NCBI RefSeq assembly: GCF_025151535.1
Contig: NZ_CP102288.1
Location: 2,303,501 to 2,367,500 of the forward strand
Length of the DNA: 64,000 nt
Direction of reading: 5' to 3'
DNA from: Segatella copri DSM 18205
GTDB taxonomy: Bacteria > Bacteroidota > Bacteroidia > Bacteroidales > Bacteroidaceae
A program made the translations under genes and the position numbers. Within the stretch, counting starts at the first letter, position 1. The number at the start of each line of letters is the position of its first letter. Under the pieces are notes generated by a model that did no database searches, was not told the origin of the DNA, and saw only the letters and a list, made by a program, of their open reading frames with translations. This document shows, piece by piece, positions 26,225 to 36,216 of the stretch.

Positions 26225-26662
26225 TTATTTTTTCTCTTTGAATAATTTCAATACGTATTCCAAAATACCATTTGGCACACATTCAATATCCAGCCATTCA
26301 AAATCAGGTGGTCCAGAATGATAATTTGAGACTTGAGCATATAAAATGTCATTTTCTATACAAAAGCCTTCCAACAAGAACCAAGTTTCATCTAGCCATC
26401 CATCATAATCTGGTCCCTTCCAACATAAGGGAACATTCTCAATACACATGCCATGAAAATCTATCAAGTCACCATAACCTATTTGTTCTATTATATGATT
26501 ATAAAAACCAGGATTTTCTGTGTAAAGTTTGTATATTCTATCTTTAACCTTCATATAATTCTGCTCAAATTCATTTTCATATTTTATAGAGCCATCATTA
26601 ACATTAATTTCAACTTGTATAATGATGTTTAATTCTGAAATTCTTATAGCATATAAAAACAA
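26225..26662 (-). CDS. Hypothetical protein between TerD operon and Ca2+ ATPase
   Basis: Not recognised. The open frame encodes 145 residues with a Trp/Asp-rich middle (CWKGPDYDGWLDETWF, HSGPPDFEWLDIE). No membrane segment is seen. The first usable codon (TTG 26662) lies in the 3' flank of the terminator hairpin, so the real start may be the ATG at residue 37 or the 5' end may be lost. It ends 1 bp before the Ca2+ ATPase start, suggesting coupling to that gene. The acidic, aromatic composition is reminiscent of small immunity-type proteins, but that is only an impression. Confidence 0.5.
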   Translation of the reverse strand: MFLYAIRISELNIIIQVEINVNDGSIKYENEFEQNYMKVKDRIYKLYTENPGFYNHIIEQIGYGDLIDFHGMCIENVPLCWKGPDYDGWLDETWFLLEGFCIENDILYAQVSNYHSGPPDFEWLDIECVPNGILEYVLKLFKEKK

Positions 26663-26704
26663 TTTGGACAGAAAGAGTAGTACCTACCCACCCATCTGTC
26701 CAAA
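26663..26704 (-). terminator. Terminator of the TerD/tubulin-like operon
   Basis: The stem TTTGGACAG / CTGTCCAAA (9 bp) is followed on the minus strand by TTGTTTTTA. It lies 10 bp past the last gene and closes the eight-gene unit. Confidence 0.8.
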
Positions 26705-26713
26705 CTATAAATA

Positions 26714-27319
26714 TTAATGTCTGTATCCGTTACGATACATTTCATTTACACGCTTCTGAACAGCCTTATAATCAGAACCCAATTTGGACTTTCTTTCAGT
26801 TCCATTGCCATAAACACCATCCCAAACTTGCATAGCTTTTTCTTCTATACTTTTTCCTGATGATTCACTTTTGGTAGTTGGTACTGCAGATGTATTATCT
26901 GATTCTGCGTTTGTTCCAGTTTCAGAACTTACCTCACTTGATGTTGATTGTGATTGCTTACTTATAGGACTTGCAGATTTCTCTTCATGTGAGGTTGTAT
27001 CAGCTTTTTCTTTTTCTGTAGAATCAGAAACTATCGTGTTAGTAAGCTCATCTACCTTTGATTCATTTGTTCCACAACTTCTGTAAGCAACAAAAGCAAC
27101 AACAATCAAAACTATAACTGCAATAATAGCAAGTATCTTGTTCTTGCTACCATTTCCATTATTGCCACCATCTGTTTCTTGCGTTTGCACATCTAAAGTT
27201 TTATTTTGAGGAGTATCCAATACAGGAGCTTGCTCCTTTTCTATATCGAAATGTCGCTCAACATGTTTTTCCATATTAAAGGAACGTGTCGATTTTCTTT
27301 GATTTTTATTATCAGCCAT
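26714..27319 (-). CDS. Single-span membrane protein with Cpl-7-like C-terminal motif
   Basis: A 201-residue protein: a charged cytoplasmic N-terminus (about 1-60), one membrane helix (KILAIIAVIVLIVVAFVAYR), a long Ser/Thr/Glu-rich linker, and a C-terminal segment VWDGVYGNGTERKSKLGSDY plus KAVQKRVNEM. That segment resembles the CW_7 (Cpl-7) repeat of phage lysozymes (W-G-N-G-x-x-R-K-x-x-L, Y-x-x-V-Q), which binds peptidoglycan. The C-terminal half would therefore face the cell wall. It is the last gene of the operon, 20 bp after terD. Confidence 0.7.
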   Translation of the reverse strand: MADNKNQRKSTRSFNMEKHVERHFDIEKEQAPVLDTPQNKTLDVQTQETDGGNNGNGSKNKILAIIAVIVLIVVAFVAYRSCGTNESKVDELTNTIVSDSTEKEKADTTSHEEKSASPISKQSQSTSSEVSSETGTNAESDNTSAVPTTKSESSGKSIEEKAMQVWDGVYGNGTERKSKLGSDYKAVQKRVNEMYRNGYRH

Positions 27320-27339
27320 AACTACAACTTTTTAATTCA

Positions 27340-27945
27340 TTAACTAGCATAGATGTCTATGAGAGTTTCCAAGCCACCAACATGACCAACACCAACAGCT
27401 TCAAACTCCCAATCACCATCCTCATTTACAACAAGTTTGGCAACAGACAATGCTGTTTCTTCTGTGAAAGCCTCATTTAGCTCGTATCTGCAAAGCTCTT
27501 CATCGTTCACTGCATTAACTACACTGATAAAAGCATCTTTAACATCGCCAAAAGTCATTCCTTCATCATGTATTGACACAACAAAGACAATTTCACAAAC
27601 ATTTGGATCAACTTTGTCCAAATCCACATCAATCTGTTCCCCCGAACCGCCATTGCGATCATCAAGAGAACCTAGAACTGCTCCATCACTTGACATTGGA
27701 CGTGTTTCAGCCATCCACTTACGCTTGTTACCAAACACCGCACGGTCAAATGGTTGCTCTCGATTCTCTGAGTTATAGAACACGAAACCTGCATCATCAA
27801 GTATCACGCCCTCATCGCCACAAAGAAAAGTTGAAGCATCAAGGTCGGCATCGGAATTCCAATCCAATACCACCTTGATTTTACTCAAACCTTCCGATTT
27901 GGCTATTTTAAAACGTTCTCCTTTTGACAAATTAAATCTTCCCAT
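27340..27945 (-). CDS. terD: TerD family protein (first of two)
   Basis: A 201-residue TerD-domain protein: MGRFNLSKGERFKIAKSEGL, then DADLDASTFLCGDEGVILDD, GSLDDRNGG and EDGDWEFEAVGVGHVGGLE. The DxDxS-type acidic loops are those that bind Ca2+ in characterised TerD proteins. It is 23 bp downstream of the second terD gene, and the two are clearly diverged paralogues. Ter proteins are known from tellurite, phage and stress-resistance loci; their molecular role is unsettled. Confidence 0.93.
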   Translation of the reverse strand: MGRFNLSKGERFKIAKSEGLSKIKVVLDWNSDADLDASTFLCGDEGVILDDAGFVFYNSENREQPFDRAVFGNKRKWMAETRPMSSDGAVLGSLDDRNGGSGEQIDVDLDKVDPNVCEIVFVVSIHDEGMTFGDVKDAFISVVNAVNDEELCRYELNEAFTEETALSVAKLVVNEDGDWEFEAVGVGHVGGLETLIDIYAS

Positions 27946-27968
27946 AGTCGTAATCGTTTGAAAATTTA

Positions 27969-28616
27969 TTATGCATAAATATCAATGAGAGTCTGCATGC
28001 CACCATCATGACCTTCACCTACGGCTTCAAATTCCCATTCACCCTCATCATTACAAACTAGCTTAGCTGCTTCAACTGCAGTCTCTGTGGAGAAATTTTC
28101 CTTAAGATTATACTTACAAAGCTCCTCACCAGTCTCCTCATTAGAAATGGTAATAGAAGGCTCACGAACTGCCCCAAAGGTCACTCCATTTTTGTCCCCA
28201 TGATAGATTGTAACGCAGAAGATGATTTCTTGAACTTTTGGACTCACCTTAGAAAGATCCACGTGCATAGTCTCACCAGCCTCATCACCTTCCTCATCAT
28301 CGCCAAGGTCATCTAGAGAGCCAAGGACAGAACCATCTGCAGAAACAGGAACTGTAACAGAACGCCAATGAACTTTATTACCATGAACAGCCTTATTGAA
28401 AGGCTCAAGCTCACCAGTCTCAGAATTAGCACGATGATTAGAATTGTAGAACACAAAGTCTGCATCATCCATTATCATGCCATCTGTACCTACAAGAAAA
28501 GCGGATGCATCCAAGTCTGCACCTGATTTCCAATTAAGGTCAATCTGTACCTTCTCCAATCCCTCACTCTTGTCAAGCGCAAAGCGCTCACCTTTTTCAA
28601 TTTGAAATCTTGCCAT
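27969..28616 (-). CDS. terD: TerD family protein (second of two)
   Basis: A 215-residue TerD-domain protein from ATG 28616 (MARFQIEKGERFALDKSEGL). It has GADLDASAFLVGTDGMIMDD and an acidic insertion, LDDLGDDEEGDEAGETMHVD, absent from the first TerD. The open frame extends to 28661, but those residues have no family match. It follows the 658-residue protein by 22 bp. Confidence 0.93.
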   Translation of the reverse strand: MARFQIEKGERFALDKSEGLEKVQIDLNWKSGADLDASAFLVGTDGMIMDDADFVFYNSNHRANSETGELEPFNKAVHGNKVHWRSVTVPVSADGSVLGSLDDLGDDEEGDEAGETMHVDLSKVSPKVQEIIFCVTIYHGDKNGVTFGAVREPSITISNEETGEELCKYNLKENFSTETAVEAAKLVCNDEGEWEFEAVGEGHDGGMQTLIDIYA

Positions 28617-28638
28617 AATCTTACATTTAAATTGTTTA

Positions 28639-30615
28639 TTATATTGTTTTATACTGTTCAATAAGTTGCTCTATTTCTGCAGTTTCCAAGTTATACAATC
28701 GATAAAGAGCCGAACAATTTTCCAACTCTCTGATTGCATTCTGTTTGCTTGTCATATTACGACTACGACGAACAGAATCGATACCATTTACGTACGATGC
28801 TATATTGCGCTTTGCCCTTATCAATTTAGAACAAGCCTGAGCCATCTCAGAATTACCCTCCTCTGCGAAAATTCGCTTTGCTTCCGCAAATAATCCCTTT
28901 TGAAGTAGCATCTCTGCTTCAGACTTTTTCTTTTTGGCTGGGTTCTCTTCTTTTTTCACAGCGCCAGCATTTTCTAAGCCATATTGCTTTCTTATGTCTG
29001 CTAAAGCAGCGTCAAACTCTTTGATGTCATCACGATGCAAACGTGTTTCTAGCTTATGCAATGCTATTCTAGCATCATCCTTTCTACCAGTTCGAGCCAA
29101 AGCTTTTATATCTGCTGTCTCTCGATGAAACTCTCGCTGTATCTTCTTCAAGTCAACGACAGGTGCTTTCTTTGGAATATCAGAAACAGGCTTAAGGACT
29201 GACGATAACTTGTCTCTATTTTCTGGAGCCTCCTTCACTTTCCTCTTCATGCTCCCCATTGTTTCTGACAACTTACTCAAATCGTCATTCCATTCTGTAA
29301 AGCCTTTTTGAGTTACCCATTCTTTCAATTCTTCATAAACTGCATAAGCACCATTTGCATCATTTCCTCGAAGTTTAGCATTTATATCTGCCTTCATAAC
29401 TCGAACCTTTCTTTTGTCCGCAGGAGTTGGAACAGCAACATTTTCCACTGGTAATACGGAAGCTACCGAAGTTTCTTTTGAAACAACAGGTACTGTCTGC
29501 ACCTTAGGAGTTCGAGAAAACAAATTACTCACGTCATAATCTGCCATTTTTACCAAACCTAACAATCGGTCTAGCATCAAGTTTTTCACTTTCTCCGTTA
29601 CCTTTCTAACTGGATAAGCCAACGCCATCTGCCCAAAGATATTCTCAAAATAGTCAGTTGCAGCTTTTCCCACCAAAACAACTTGACATTGCTTTACATT
29701 CAAGCCATTGTTATTCAAAGCCTCATTCAGATGATGCGAAACCAATCTAGATGCCTCACCTATAGCAGACATATCCAAGTCGTCTCGGGACAAACAATAA
29801 GCTTGCATAGAGCCATCGCTCATACACAATTCTTCATTAGCCGTCCTCACATTACTATTGAGAAATCGCAATGCTGCTTCTCTCAATATATTTTCCTCTT
29901 GTTCACGAGGCTGATAGTTATAATTAAAGAGTCCTGCCCAAATCAAATCCATTGTCTGTTTCAATCTTGGGTCACTTCCCAGTCCTTCTATTCTTATGGA
30001 ATCCATAAGCGTTTCTCTAGTTACAGCATCATAAAGTTGCAACAGCAAATCATTCTTATCTACCGAAACCATAATAGCAACCTTTGCCCTTTGTTTTTCT
30101 GGCAAAGATTCCATAACAACAGGCAGCAAAAGCTGACAGTAACTTATGGAACACATATTCTGAAAGCCACCTTTTTCAAATGGGCTACTTATAAAAAGTT
30201 TCTTATCCGTATCTATTTCTGGGGCAAACAGGAACACCAATGGCAACTTAGATACATTACTATCAATATTCCCGACCTCTCCATAAAAACGGTTTTGTAA
30301 GATTTTATTAACATAATACTTGATTGCATAGAATGGTAATTTATTGAGTTGCTCATCACGTCCTGCAAATCGAAATGTACGCATTTCCTTACAAGTATCG
30401 AAAATGTTAGCAAAAGCATTTGGAGCCAGTTTTTGGGTTGCCGAGTCCAACGCACTCTTGCCTATCACAAACTCATTGCCTACACATTCTATGGCAAAAG
30501 GCATCTCACCTCCACCATCCTGCATGAAATCGACAAAGCGATTGTCGCCATCCGTGCGGTAATAGCGGAAGGAGATTGTATTACGCGATATAGTTACCAA
30601 TATGCAATAATTCAC
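28639..30615 (-). CDS. Large protein of the TerD operon, possible degenerate actin-like fold
   Basis: Not firmly recognised. It is a 658-residue soluble protein. The N-terminal 350 residues alternate strands and helices, with an internal VKQCQVVLVGKAATDYFENI segment that could correspond to the adenosine loop of the Hsp70/actin fold, but no clear phosphate-1 motif. A Pro/Lys-rich linker (about 370-400) leads to a helical C-terminal region with repeats of TPR-like spacing (AEMLLQKGLFAEAKRIFAEE). It lies between the giant actin-like protein and terD with 22-bp gaps on both sides. Confidence 0.6.
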   Translation of the reverse strand: MNYCILVTISRNTISFRYYRTDGDNRFVDFMQDGGGEMPFAIECVGNEFVIGKSALDSATQKLAPNAFANIFDTCKEMRTFRFAGRDEQLNKLPFYAIKYYVNKILQNRFYGEVGNIDSNVSKLPLVFLFAPEIDTDKKLFISSPFEKGGFQNMCSISYCQLLLPVVMESLPEKQRAKVAIMVSVDKNDLLLQLYDAVTRETLMDSIRIEGLGSDPRLKQTMDLIWAGLFNYNYQPREQEENILREAALRFLNSNVRTANEELCMSDGSMQAYCLSRDDLDMSAIGEASRLVSHHLNEALNNNGLNVKQCQVVLVGKAATDYFENIFGQMALAYPVRKVTEKVKNLMLDRLLGLVKMADYDVSNLFSRTPKVQTVPVVSKETSVASVLPVENVAVPTPADKRKVRVMKADINAKLRGNDANGAYAVYEELKEWVTQKGFTEWNDDLSKLSETMGSMKRKVKEAPENRDKLSSVLKPVSDIPKKAPVVDLKKIQREFHRETADIKALARTGRKDDARIALHKLETRLHRDDIKEFDAALADIRKQYGLENAGAVKKEENPAKKKKSEAEMLLQKGLFAEAKRIFAEEGNSEMAQACSKLIRAKRNIASYVNGIDSVRRSRNMTSKQNAIRELENCSALYRLYNLETAEIEQLIEQYKTI

Positions 30616-30637
30616 TTTCTTCTGATTTTATCTGTTT

Positions 30638-33600
30638 TCAACTCTTAAATATGTTCATCAAGAACTCATCGTAGAACTTCATACCTTCGAGGATGATGAT
30701 AGGAGCCACATAGTCAAATTTATCTTGGCGTCGGGCTTTCTGCATCTCTGGAAGATTTTGGATATAAGTATTGATATTCGCCATAGAATTAATACCATTC
30801 ATCATTTTTTTCAAGTCCACCATATCTCTTCCAAATAGACCATTTACATACTTATAGAATATTCCTGCAAAAGTATAGAAACACATTTTCGTTGTATCCA
30901 AGTTATTAGGAGATTTGAAACAAACTCCAATGCTTTCCATGAACTCTGGAGAAATACTATCTTCAAATGTAAGTTCTTCTTCATTGCCTGTACTTGTATT
31001 ATAGAGAGTAAAGCCATTTTCTCCAATAATCTCAATAACTTTATCAGAGATTTGCAATGGACTTGCAATGGTCTTAGCCAATCCCTTAGATACTTCAAAC
31101 TTCACCTCATTAGCTTGTTTGGTCTGGATATCTATAGTTGGCCATCCACCAAGATTACCCTTGACTACATCAATGCCCCCCATACCCATACAGAACATCT
31201 CCATATAGTATTTTCTCGCAACATCTTTATTGATGGTGTATAACCATTCAAAAATGCGAGATCCTTTGCCTGCAAAGATAATCTTTACCTTTGGTCGCCA
31301 ATCAGCCTTAAACATAGACAACTCGCCAGACTGACGTGCTTCCTTTACCAATTTTATAGCCAATTGTCCTGCATAATAAGTGATAAGACCTGTAACATAC
31401 ATATCCACACAGAACAAAGGACTACATTCTGTAGAAAGGATTTGATAAAACTCCGCAAGTTGTTTCGTATCCAACAAATCGACCACTTGTTCGAAATAAT
31501 AAGGGGCAGTAGCTGCAGAATAGAGTTTTTGTCCATCATTAAACCCAAGTAATTTCAAGTTGTTGCGATGGCAGATATTAGTCAAAGCATTCTCAAACTG
31601 AACATCCATAAACTTGGTTGCAGCTGATATTCGCTGGGCTGCAAAACGAATTGAATTCTGTTTCAACATTTTGCTTGCCACATTGTCCTTACAGATTACA
31701 GAAATATCCGTCGTACTTCCACCAACATCAAAACAGAACGTCAATTCATTTGTACTATTAATATTGTATGAAAGGAAATTAGCCACAGCACAAGCTTCCG
31801 TCATGGCTTTACTTGTATCTATATCCTTAAAATCAAACCTAAAAGGTTCTCGATTAGGCACAAGTGGCTTTTGTTCTTTTTTCTTTTGTTGAGGAGAGGA
31901 TGTTCCAAAAGGATTATCACTATCATCAAATGCACTTGTAGTATTGGAGAAAGGAGCCTCATTTTGTGGAGAAGCAAAAGCATCCGTAGAACCAAAGGCA
32001 TCGCCTCCAAATGGGTCGCCTCCCCCAAAAGGATTATCATTGTCAAAACCATCATTGGAAATGCCCCCAGAAACATCTACCGTTATTCCAAACCCATCTG
32101 AGCCTATACCACCTGTATCCATACCTGGAATTTTAGAAACTGATAACGGAACAGGATTCCCCGCAACATCTATCACAGGAGATATATGTTGCAAAGACTG
32201 CCAAATTTGGTTATATTGCAACATCAAATTATATCCCATTGCCGAAGGATACGACCATCTAAGAACATTTGGTACAAATCCTTTAACAAACAACTCTGCA
32301 TAGATATGCAATAACAAAGAAGCTAAAAAAGCCTGCTTATGCGCCTTATCCTCCTCTCTATCACTCCACTTCATATTATGGATGAGTTGCACAATATTCT
32401 GTCCACCTCGGAAGCCAAGCGTCATCGTGTCATCCGCAACATTGTCAACAGGCAAGTGACGGCAGAAGCATGGGAATCCTCCTTGTACAGCTTCACTGCG
32501 CAAGGTATTGATACCATCCAACTCATTTTTTGGCAAACGTTGGTCATCGTGGATGGCAAGAATGCTCTTAATGGCATTCGAATACAAATCTTCATTTTGG
32601 AAGAAGAGCACATTTCGCTCAGCAGGAGCTTGATTGGCATTAGCTCCCAAATCAGTAAAGAGCGATACTCGCTGACCAGTAAACTGTATGCCTTCTGCAT
32701 ATTGCATCTGCCCATCATGATAAGCCACAGAAGTATTAGTACTTCCAAAGTCCACACCAACAGTAACATCACTCAATGTACGATTAACATCAAGCATATC
32801 CTTTGGTAAGGAATCGTTCGCATTTAAGTTACTGCTATAATGTATCAAAATAAAGCCACTATCACAACCAGTGATATGAGTAAAGCGCACTCCTCTGAAA
32901 GGATGCTTGCTCTCAAATATCTCATATTTATATTTGCGAGTTGCAGTACGATTATCGCTGGTCACCAACAGTTTGGCATCACCCAAAGCAACACCTTTAT
33001 CTGCAAGATACTGTATATTACCATCATAATCGGTAATAATCTCATTATCTTGCTTTTCATTACCGACAAAAGGAATTGCGCTATACTGGCAATCCTCTTG
33101 ACGAGCATTGTGTGGCATCTCTGAATATAAGAAATAACGATTCCACTTATCGGAAATGAAATTAGGCCACAACACGACATCTTTGTTTCTCTTAAATATA
33201 CCATTAATCTTGTACTCTATAGGAATGGTCTTCTCCTTACGGTCACCATTTTCATCGGTTACAGATATAGTCAACCGCACTGAAAGATTAGATTTATCCT
33301 CATCAAACTCGGCATCCATGTGTGAATTGATACTAACGCCAGCTTGAGTATACCCCAGCAAAGAGCTTACATTACGACCAAACACTACCAATCCCTTTTG
33401 ACTCAAAGGGATAGCAAAGAAGGCATAATCCGTACTGCCTGTCCTATGTGCTCTCAACAAAAATATAGGCAATGTCGCTATATCCTTTTCACCTTTTTCA
33501 TACTCACGTGGTAGCCAAAATCTAAGCAACTTAGAATCCTTAGGCAACAAAAGTTCCTCTGGTTTAAAAGCTTTTGACACTCCATCAGCATCAGGTTCCG

Positions 33601-34507
33601 TGGTTATATCTCCATTATATCCATAAAGTTCCTCTGTATAATTAAGGAAACTAAATGGTAATCCAAAGCCTTGTACAGGAAGAGCACTTGCATTATTCTC
33701 ATCGAGCTTTCGGTCACGTATAAGTTTCAAGATTTCATTACGCCATGTACCCAATTCACCCTTGATTCCTTCATATGTGAGTCCAGTCTGCTTGTAGTAG
33801 TCTTCCAACTGCTTGATACGAGGCAACAACTTATCTACGTAAGCAAACAAATTGAGCAACTGTTCATCAGAAATCGTGCTATGCAGTGGGTCTGTAAAAC
33901 GGTGAGTCGCAGGGTCTACAAACGCAACATTCTTATCTATACCATAAGACACAGAAGTAAAGAACAACGAGCGAGGCGAAGTGGCACCAACCACTTGCTT
34001 ATTATATTTAATAAGGTATAGAAAAGGCTGCACTTGGGCATTTTTAGCCTTACCCTGCTCTGTCCAAAGGCTGCGGTCATTCATCAGCATATTACCAAAA
34101 GCACCTTTTGGCTCATACATATTTTCCGTAGTCTTCATATCCTTACCGTCACTATAGGCAAGTGTGATACGACGTATCTCTATTGCGGTATTATTCAAAG
34201 CAATACAAGCTATAAGACCTCGCCACTCATCTACAAGATTGACATAATATTGGTTTAGTCCAACAGAAGCATCCTTACGGATTGTCTGTATTTCATTAAG
34301 TGCATGATTGAAAAGGTCGGCACGAGCAAATACAGTTGGTACACCCGAAACAATGGCACTAACATCAACTCCATCCTGAATAGATGGAGTCTCTATATCT
34401 CGTGTAAAAGCTTGTATGCTTGAAGTCAAATCCTGCCACTGTCCAGCAGCTCCTTGTTGTTGGCTACGAGGTTTGACATTGATTACTAATGCTTTAATAT
34501 CTGGCAT
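30638..34507 (-). CDS. Giant actin/Hsp70-fold protein, SrfB-like
   Basis: A 1289-residue protein. Residues 1-570 are unrecognised alpha/beta sequence. An actin/Hsp70-type ATPase follows: phosphate-1 VTVGVDFGSTNTSVAYHDG (about 580), phosphate-2 LTFCFDVGGSTTDISVICKD (about 926) and adenosine loop VKIIFAGKGSRIFEWL (about 1077). Between them is a low-complexity insertion (about 820-875) with (N/D)PFG motifs. The architecture resembles SrfB-type proteins, which occur with TerD and tubulin-like genes in other bacteria. It probably binds ATP in the cytoplasm and works with the tubulin-like protein encoded 20 bp upstream. Confidence 0.75.
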   Translation of the reverse strand: MPDIKALVINVKPRSQQQGAAGQWQDLTSSIQAFTRDIETPSIQDGVDVSAIVSGVPTVFARADLFNHALNEIQTIRKDASVGLNQYYVNLVDEWRGLIACIALNNTAIEIRRITLAYSDGKDMKTTENMYEPKGAFGNMLMNDRSLWTEQGKAKNAQVQPFLYLIKYNKQVVGATSPRSLFFTSVSYGIDKNVAFVDPATHRFTDPLHSTISDEQLLNLFAYVDKLLPRIKQLEDYYKQTGLTYEGIKGELGTWRNEILKLIRDRKLDENNASALPVQGFGLPFSFLNYTEELYGYNGDITTEPDADGVSKAFKPEELLLPKDSKLLRFWLPREYEKGEKDIATLPIFLLRAHRTGSTDYAFFAIPLSQKGLVVFGRNVSSLLGYTQAGVSINSHMDAEFDEDKSNLSVRLTISVTDENGDRKEKTIPIEYKINGIFKRNKDVVLWPNFISDKWNRYFLYSEMPHNARQEDCQYSAIPFVGNEKQDNEIITDYDGNIQYLADKGVALGDAKLLVTSDNRTATRKYKYEIFESKHPFRGVRFTHITGCDSGFILIHYSSNLNANDSLPKDMLDVNRTLSDVTVGVDFGSTNTSVAYHDGQMQYAEGIQFTGQRVSLFTDLGANANQAPAERNVLFFQNEDLYSNAIKSILAIHDDQRLPKNELDGINTLRSEAVQGGFPCFCRHLPVDNVADDTMTLGFRGGQNIVQLIHNMKWSDREEDKAHKQAFLASLLLHIYAELFVKGFVPNVLRWSYPSAMGYNLMLQYNQIWQSLQHISPVIDVAGNPVPLSVSKIPGMDTGGIGSDGFGITVDVSGGISNDGFDNDNPFGGGDPFGGDAFGSTDAFASPQNEAPFSNTTSAFDDSDNPFGTSSPQQKKKEQKPLVPNREPFRFDFKDIDTSKAMTEACAVANFLSYNINSTNELTFCFDVGGSTTDISVICKDNVASKMLKQNSIRFAAQRISAATKFMDVQFENALTNICHRNNLKLLGFNDGQKLYSAATAPYYFEQVVDLLDTKQLAEFYQILSTECSPLFCVDMYVTGLITYYAGQLAIKLVKEARQSGELSMFKADWRPKVKIIFAGKGSRIFEWLYTINKDVARKYYMEMFCMGMGGIDVVKGNLGGWPTIDIQTKQANEVKFEVSKGLAKTIASPLQISDKVIEIIGENGFTLYNTSTGNEEELTFEDSISPEFMESIGVCFKSPNNLDTTKMCFYTFAGIFYKYVNGLFGRDMVDLKKMMNGINSMANINTYIQNLPEMQKARRQDKFDYVAPIIILEGMKFYDEFLMNIFKS

Positions 34508-34527
34508 AAGACTTATATTTTAAACTT

Positions 34528-36201
34528 TTATAATTTAGCACTAAAAGGAATTGTAAAGTTGATGGCGTTGAACATATGCGCCAAGAAACGTTCTTTCATT
34601 GTGCTGACATTTTGCTTTTCATCTACAGGACGGCACTTAGGGAGATTTTTGATGAAATCATCATAATCTGTACGCTTGTCTGTCTTAAACAAGCCTGATT
34701 TTCTTTCCTCTTGAATCTCCTTACATGGATCCATTGCAGCAAGAGACATCACATTTTCCTCAAAAACCTTCGATGGGAACAAGAAACGACTCACACCTGC
34801 CAAACGTACAGAGTTATATACTTGATAAATCCATCCACGCTTTATAGTTCCATTCTCTGTACTATAGGCAAATTCCTTCATGTAGTCATCAATCTCCTTA
34901 GACTGTTCTTTTTTCATGTCGTTGTAGTCAGGGATTTCCTGTTCCGCTAGACGAGTAATAAAGCCACGTGTACCTCTCGTCTTATCTTCCACATTATTCT
35001 GCAATAAAGCACCACCATGCTTAGATAGAACGATATGTGCTAAGGTCAAGAATGAGCCCAACTTTTGCATAAACTCAGAAGCCTTGGATTGACTTACGAA
35101 ATCCGTACCACGGAAAGTTAAGTTCTTTGCATCATCCAATTCTACCGAACGATACAAGTATTGAACCGAAGTATTTTGTAAATTCTGATCAGCAATCGTA
35201 AAGAAATCATAAGCTGCACAAGCACTCATCATTTCCACAACATGGCAAGCATTTTTTTGTTCTGCGCCACCTGTGATTGTTTTACCGCCATTGCTATCTG
35301 AGACATTAAGGTCTTTTGCTGGCCAGCCTATATGATAGAAACGCTTATATCGTTCCTTCACCGTCTTGTCATTCTGATAGAACTGCAAAGCCGCTTGTGA
35401 GTTGATGGCAAAATAATCGGATGAAGCTATCAACTTTTCTTGCTTACGTTGCGCATCAGAAGGAGATTGGAAACTGAAGTATTCCGTAAGCAAAGTGGCT
35501 CCAAACTTCACCTTATTGAAGTCTATCGTATTTTGCGAGATGATATTTCCGGCCTCTTTCAAAGCCTCAGGCACAACAGGTATCGAAGATGCACCTGTTC
35601 CACCAAAAACAGAACCAAACACAAACACACGAGCACCTGTACCGCTCTTCTGCAAGCCTGTCAGAAAATCAGCCAACTGTAGCTCTGGTTCTGTTGCCTT
35701 AGCTTTGTTTGCCACATAATGACAAGCCGCCTCTACTATGCCATGATACATCAGCATTGAACCTAAATGAGTTTGCGCACGGTAGCCATGATCCAGATTA
35801 AAACTTTGTACAGTATCATGCTCCAAGAACAAGTCTGCCAAATCATGATCATCTTCTTCCGTTTCCTGTCCTACACCCTGTGTAGCGCTCAATTTAGAAT
35901 AAGTACTACGGTTTGCCATAGAATAATCCGTATAGAAACGATAAAGGTTCAGTTTGGAAGAGAAGAAAGTATTGGAATTCGGACTTCCACCAGGTGATTC
36001 TGGATTATCAGTCTTCACCTTATTATATAACTCAATCAATCGTTCTACACGGCCCTTATTACCATTGCTTTGGTCGGTATCAAGTGTAAGTATGTTGATT
36101 TCTTCATTGTCAAACATTCCTACAGCGCAGAGATGCACGAAAGCCTCCAAACACCTCATCCCCGTGCCACCAATGGCTATAATAAATAAACTATCTTTCA
36201 T
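34528..36201 (-). CDS. Tubulin/FtsZ-fold protein (Tubulin_2-like)
   Basis: A 557-residue protein with a GTPase-type N-terminus (SLFIIAIGGTGMRCLEAFVH) and the tubulin signature variant FVFGSVFGGTGASSIPVVPE near residue 200, where FtsZ and tubulin have GGGTGS. A Ser/Asn-rich loop (NGNKGRVERL) follows the first nucleotide motif. It belongs to the tubulin-like group seen in multi-gene clusters away from cell-division genes. No membrane segment. It probably binds GTP and may polymerise; it is co-transcribed with an actin-like ATPase and TerD proteins. Confidence 0.8.
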   Translation of the reverse strand: MKDSLFIIAIGGTGMRCLEAFVHLCAVGMFDNEEINILTLDTDQSNGNKGRVERLIELYNKVKTDNPESPGGSPNSNTFFSSKLNLYRFYTDYSMANRSTYSKLSATQGVGQETEEDDHDLADLFLEHDTVQSFNLDHGYRAQTHLGSMLMYHGIVEAACHYVANKAKATEPELQLADFLTGLQKSGTGARVFVFGSVFGGTGASSIPVVPEALKEAGNIISQNTIDFNKVKFGATLLTEYFSFQSPSDAQRKQEKLIASSDYFAINSQAALQFYQNDKTVKERYKRFYHIGWPAKDLNVSDSNGGKTITGGAEQKNACHVVEMMSACAAYDFFTIADQNLQNTSVQYLYRSVELDDAKNLTFRGTDFVSQSKASEFMQKLGSFLTLAHIVLSKHGGALLQNNVEDKTRGTRGFITRLAEQEIPDYNDMKKEQSKEIDDYMKEFAYSTENGTIKRGWIYQVYNSVRLAGVSRFLFPSKVFEENVMSLAAMDPCKEIQEERKSGLFKTDKRTDYDDFIKNLPKCRPVDEKQNVSTMKERFLAHMFNAINFTIPFSAKL

Positions 36202-36216
36202 AATCGAAACTCCATA

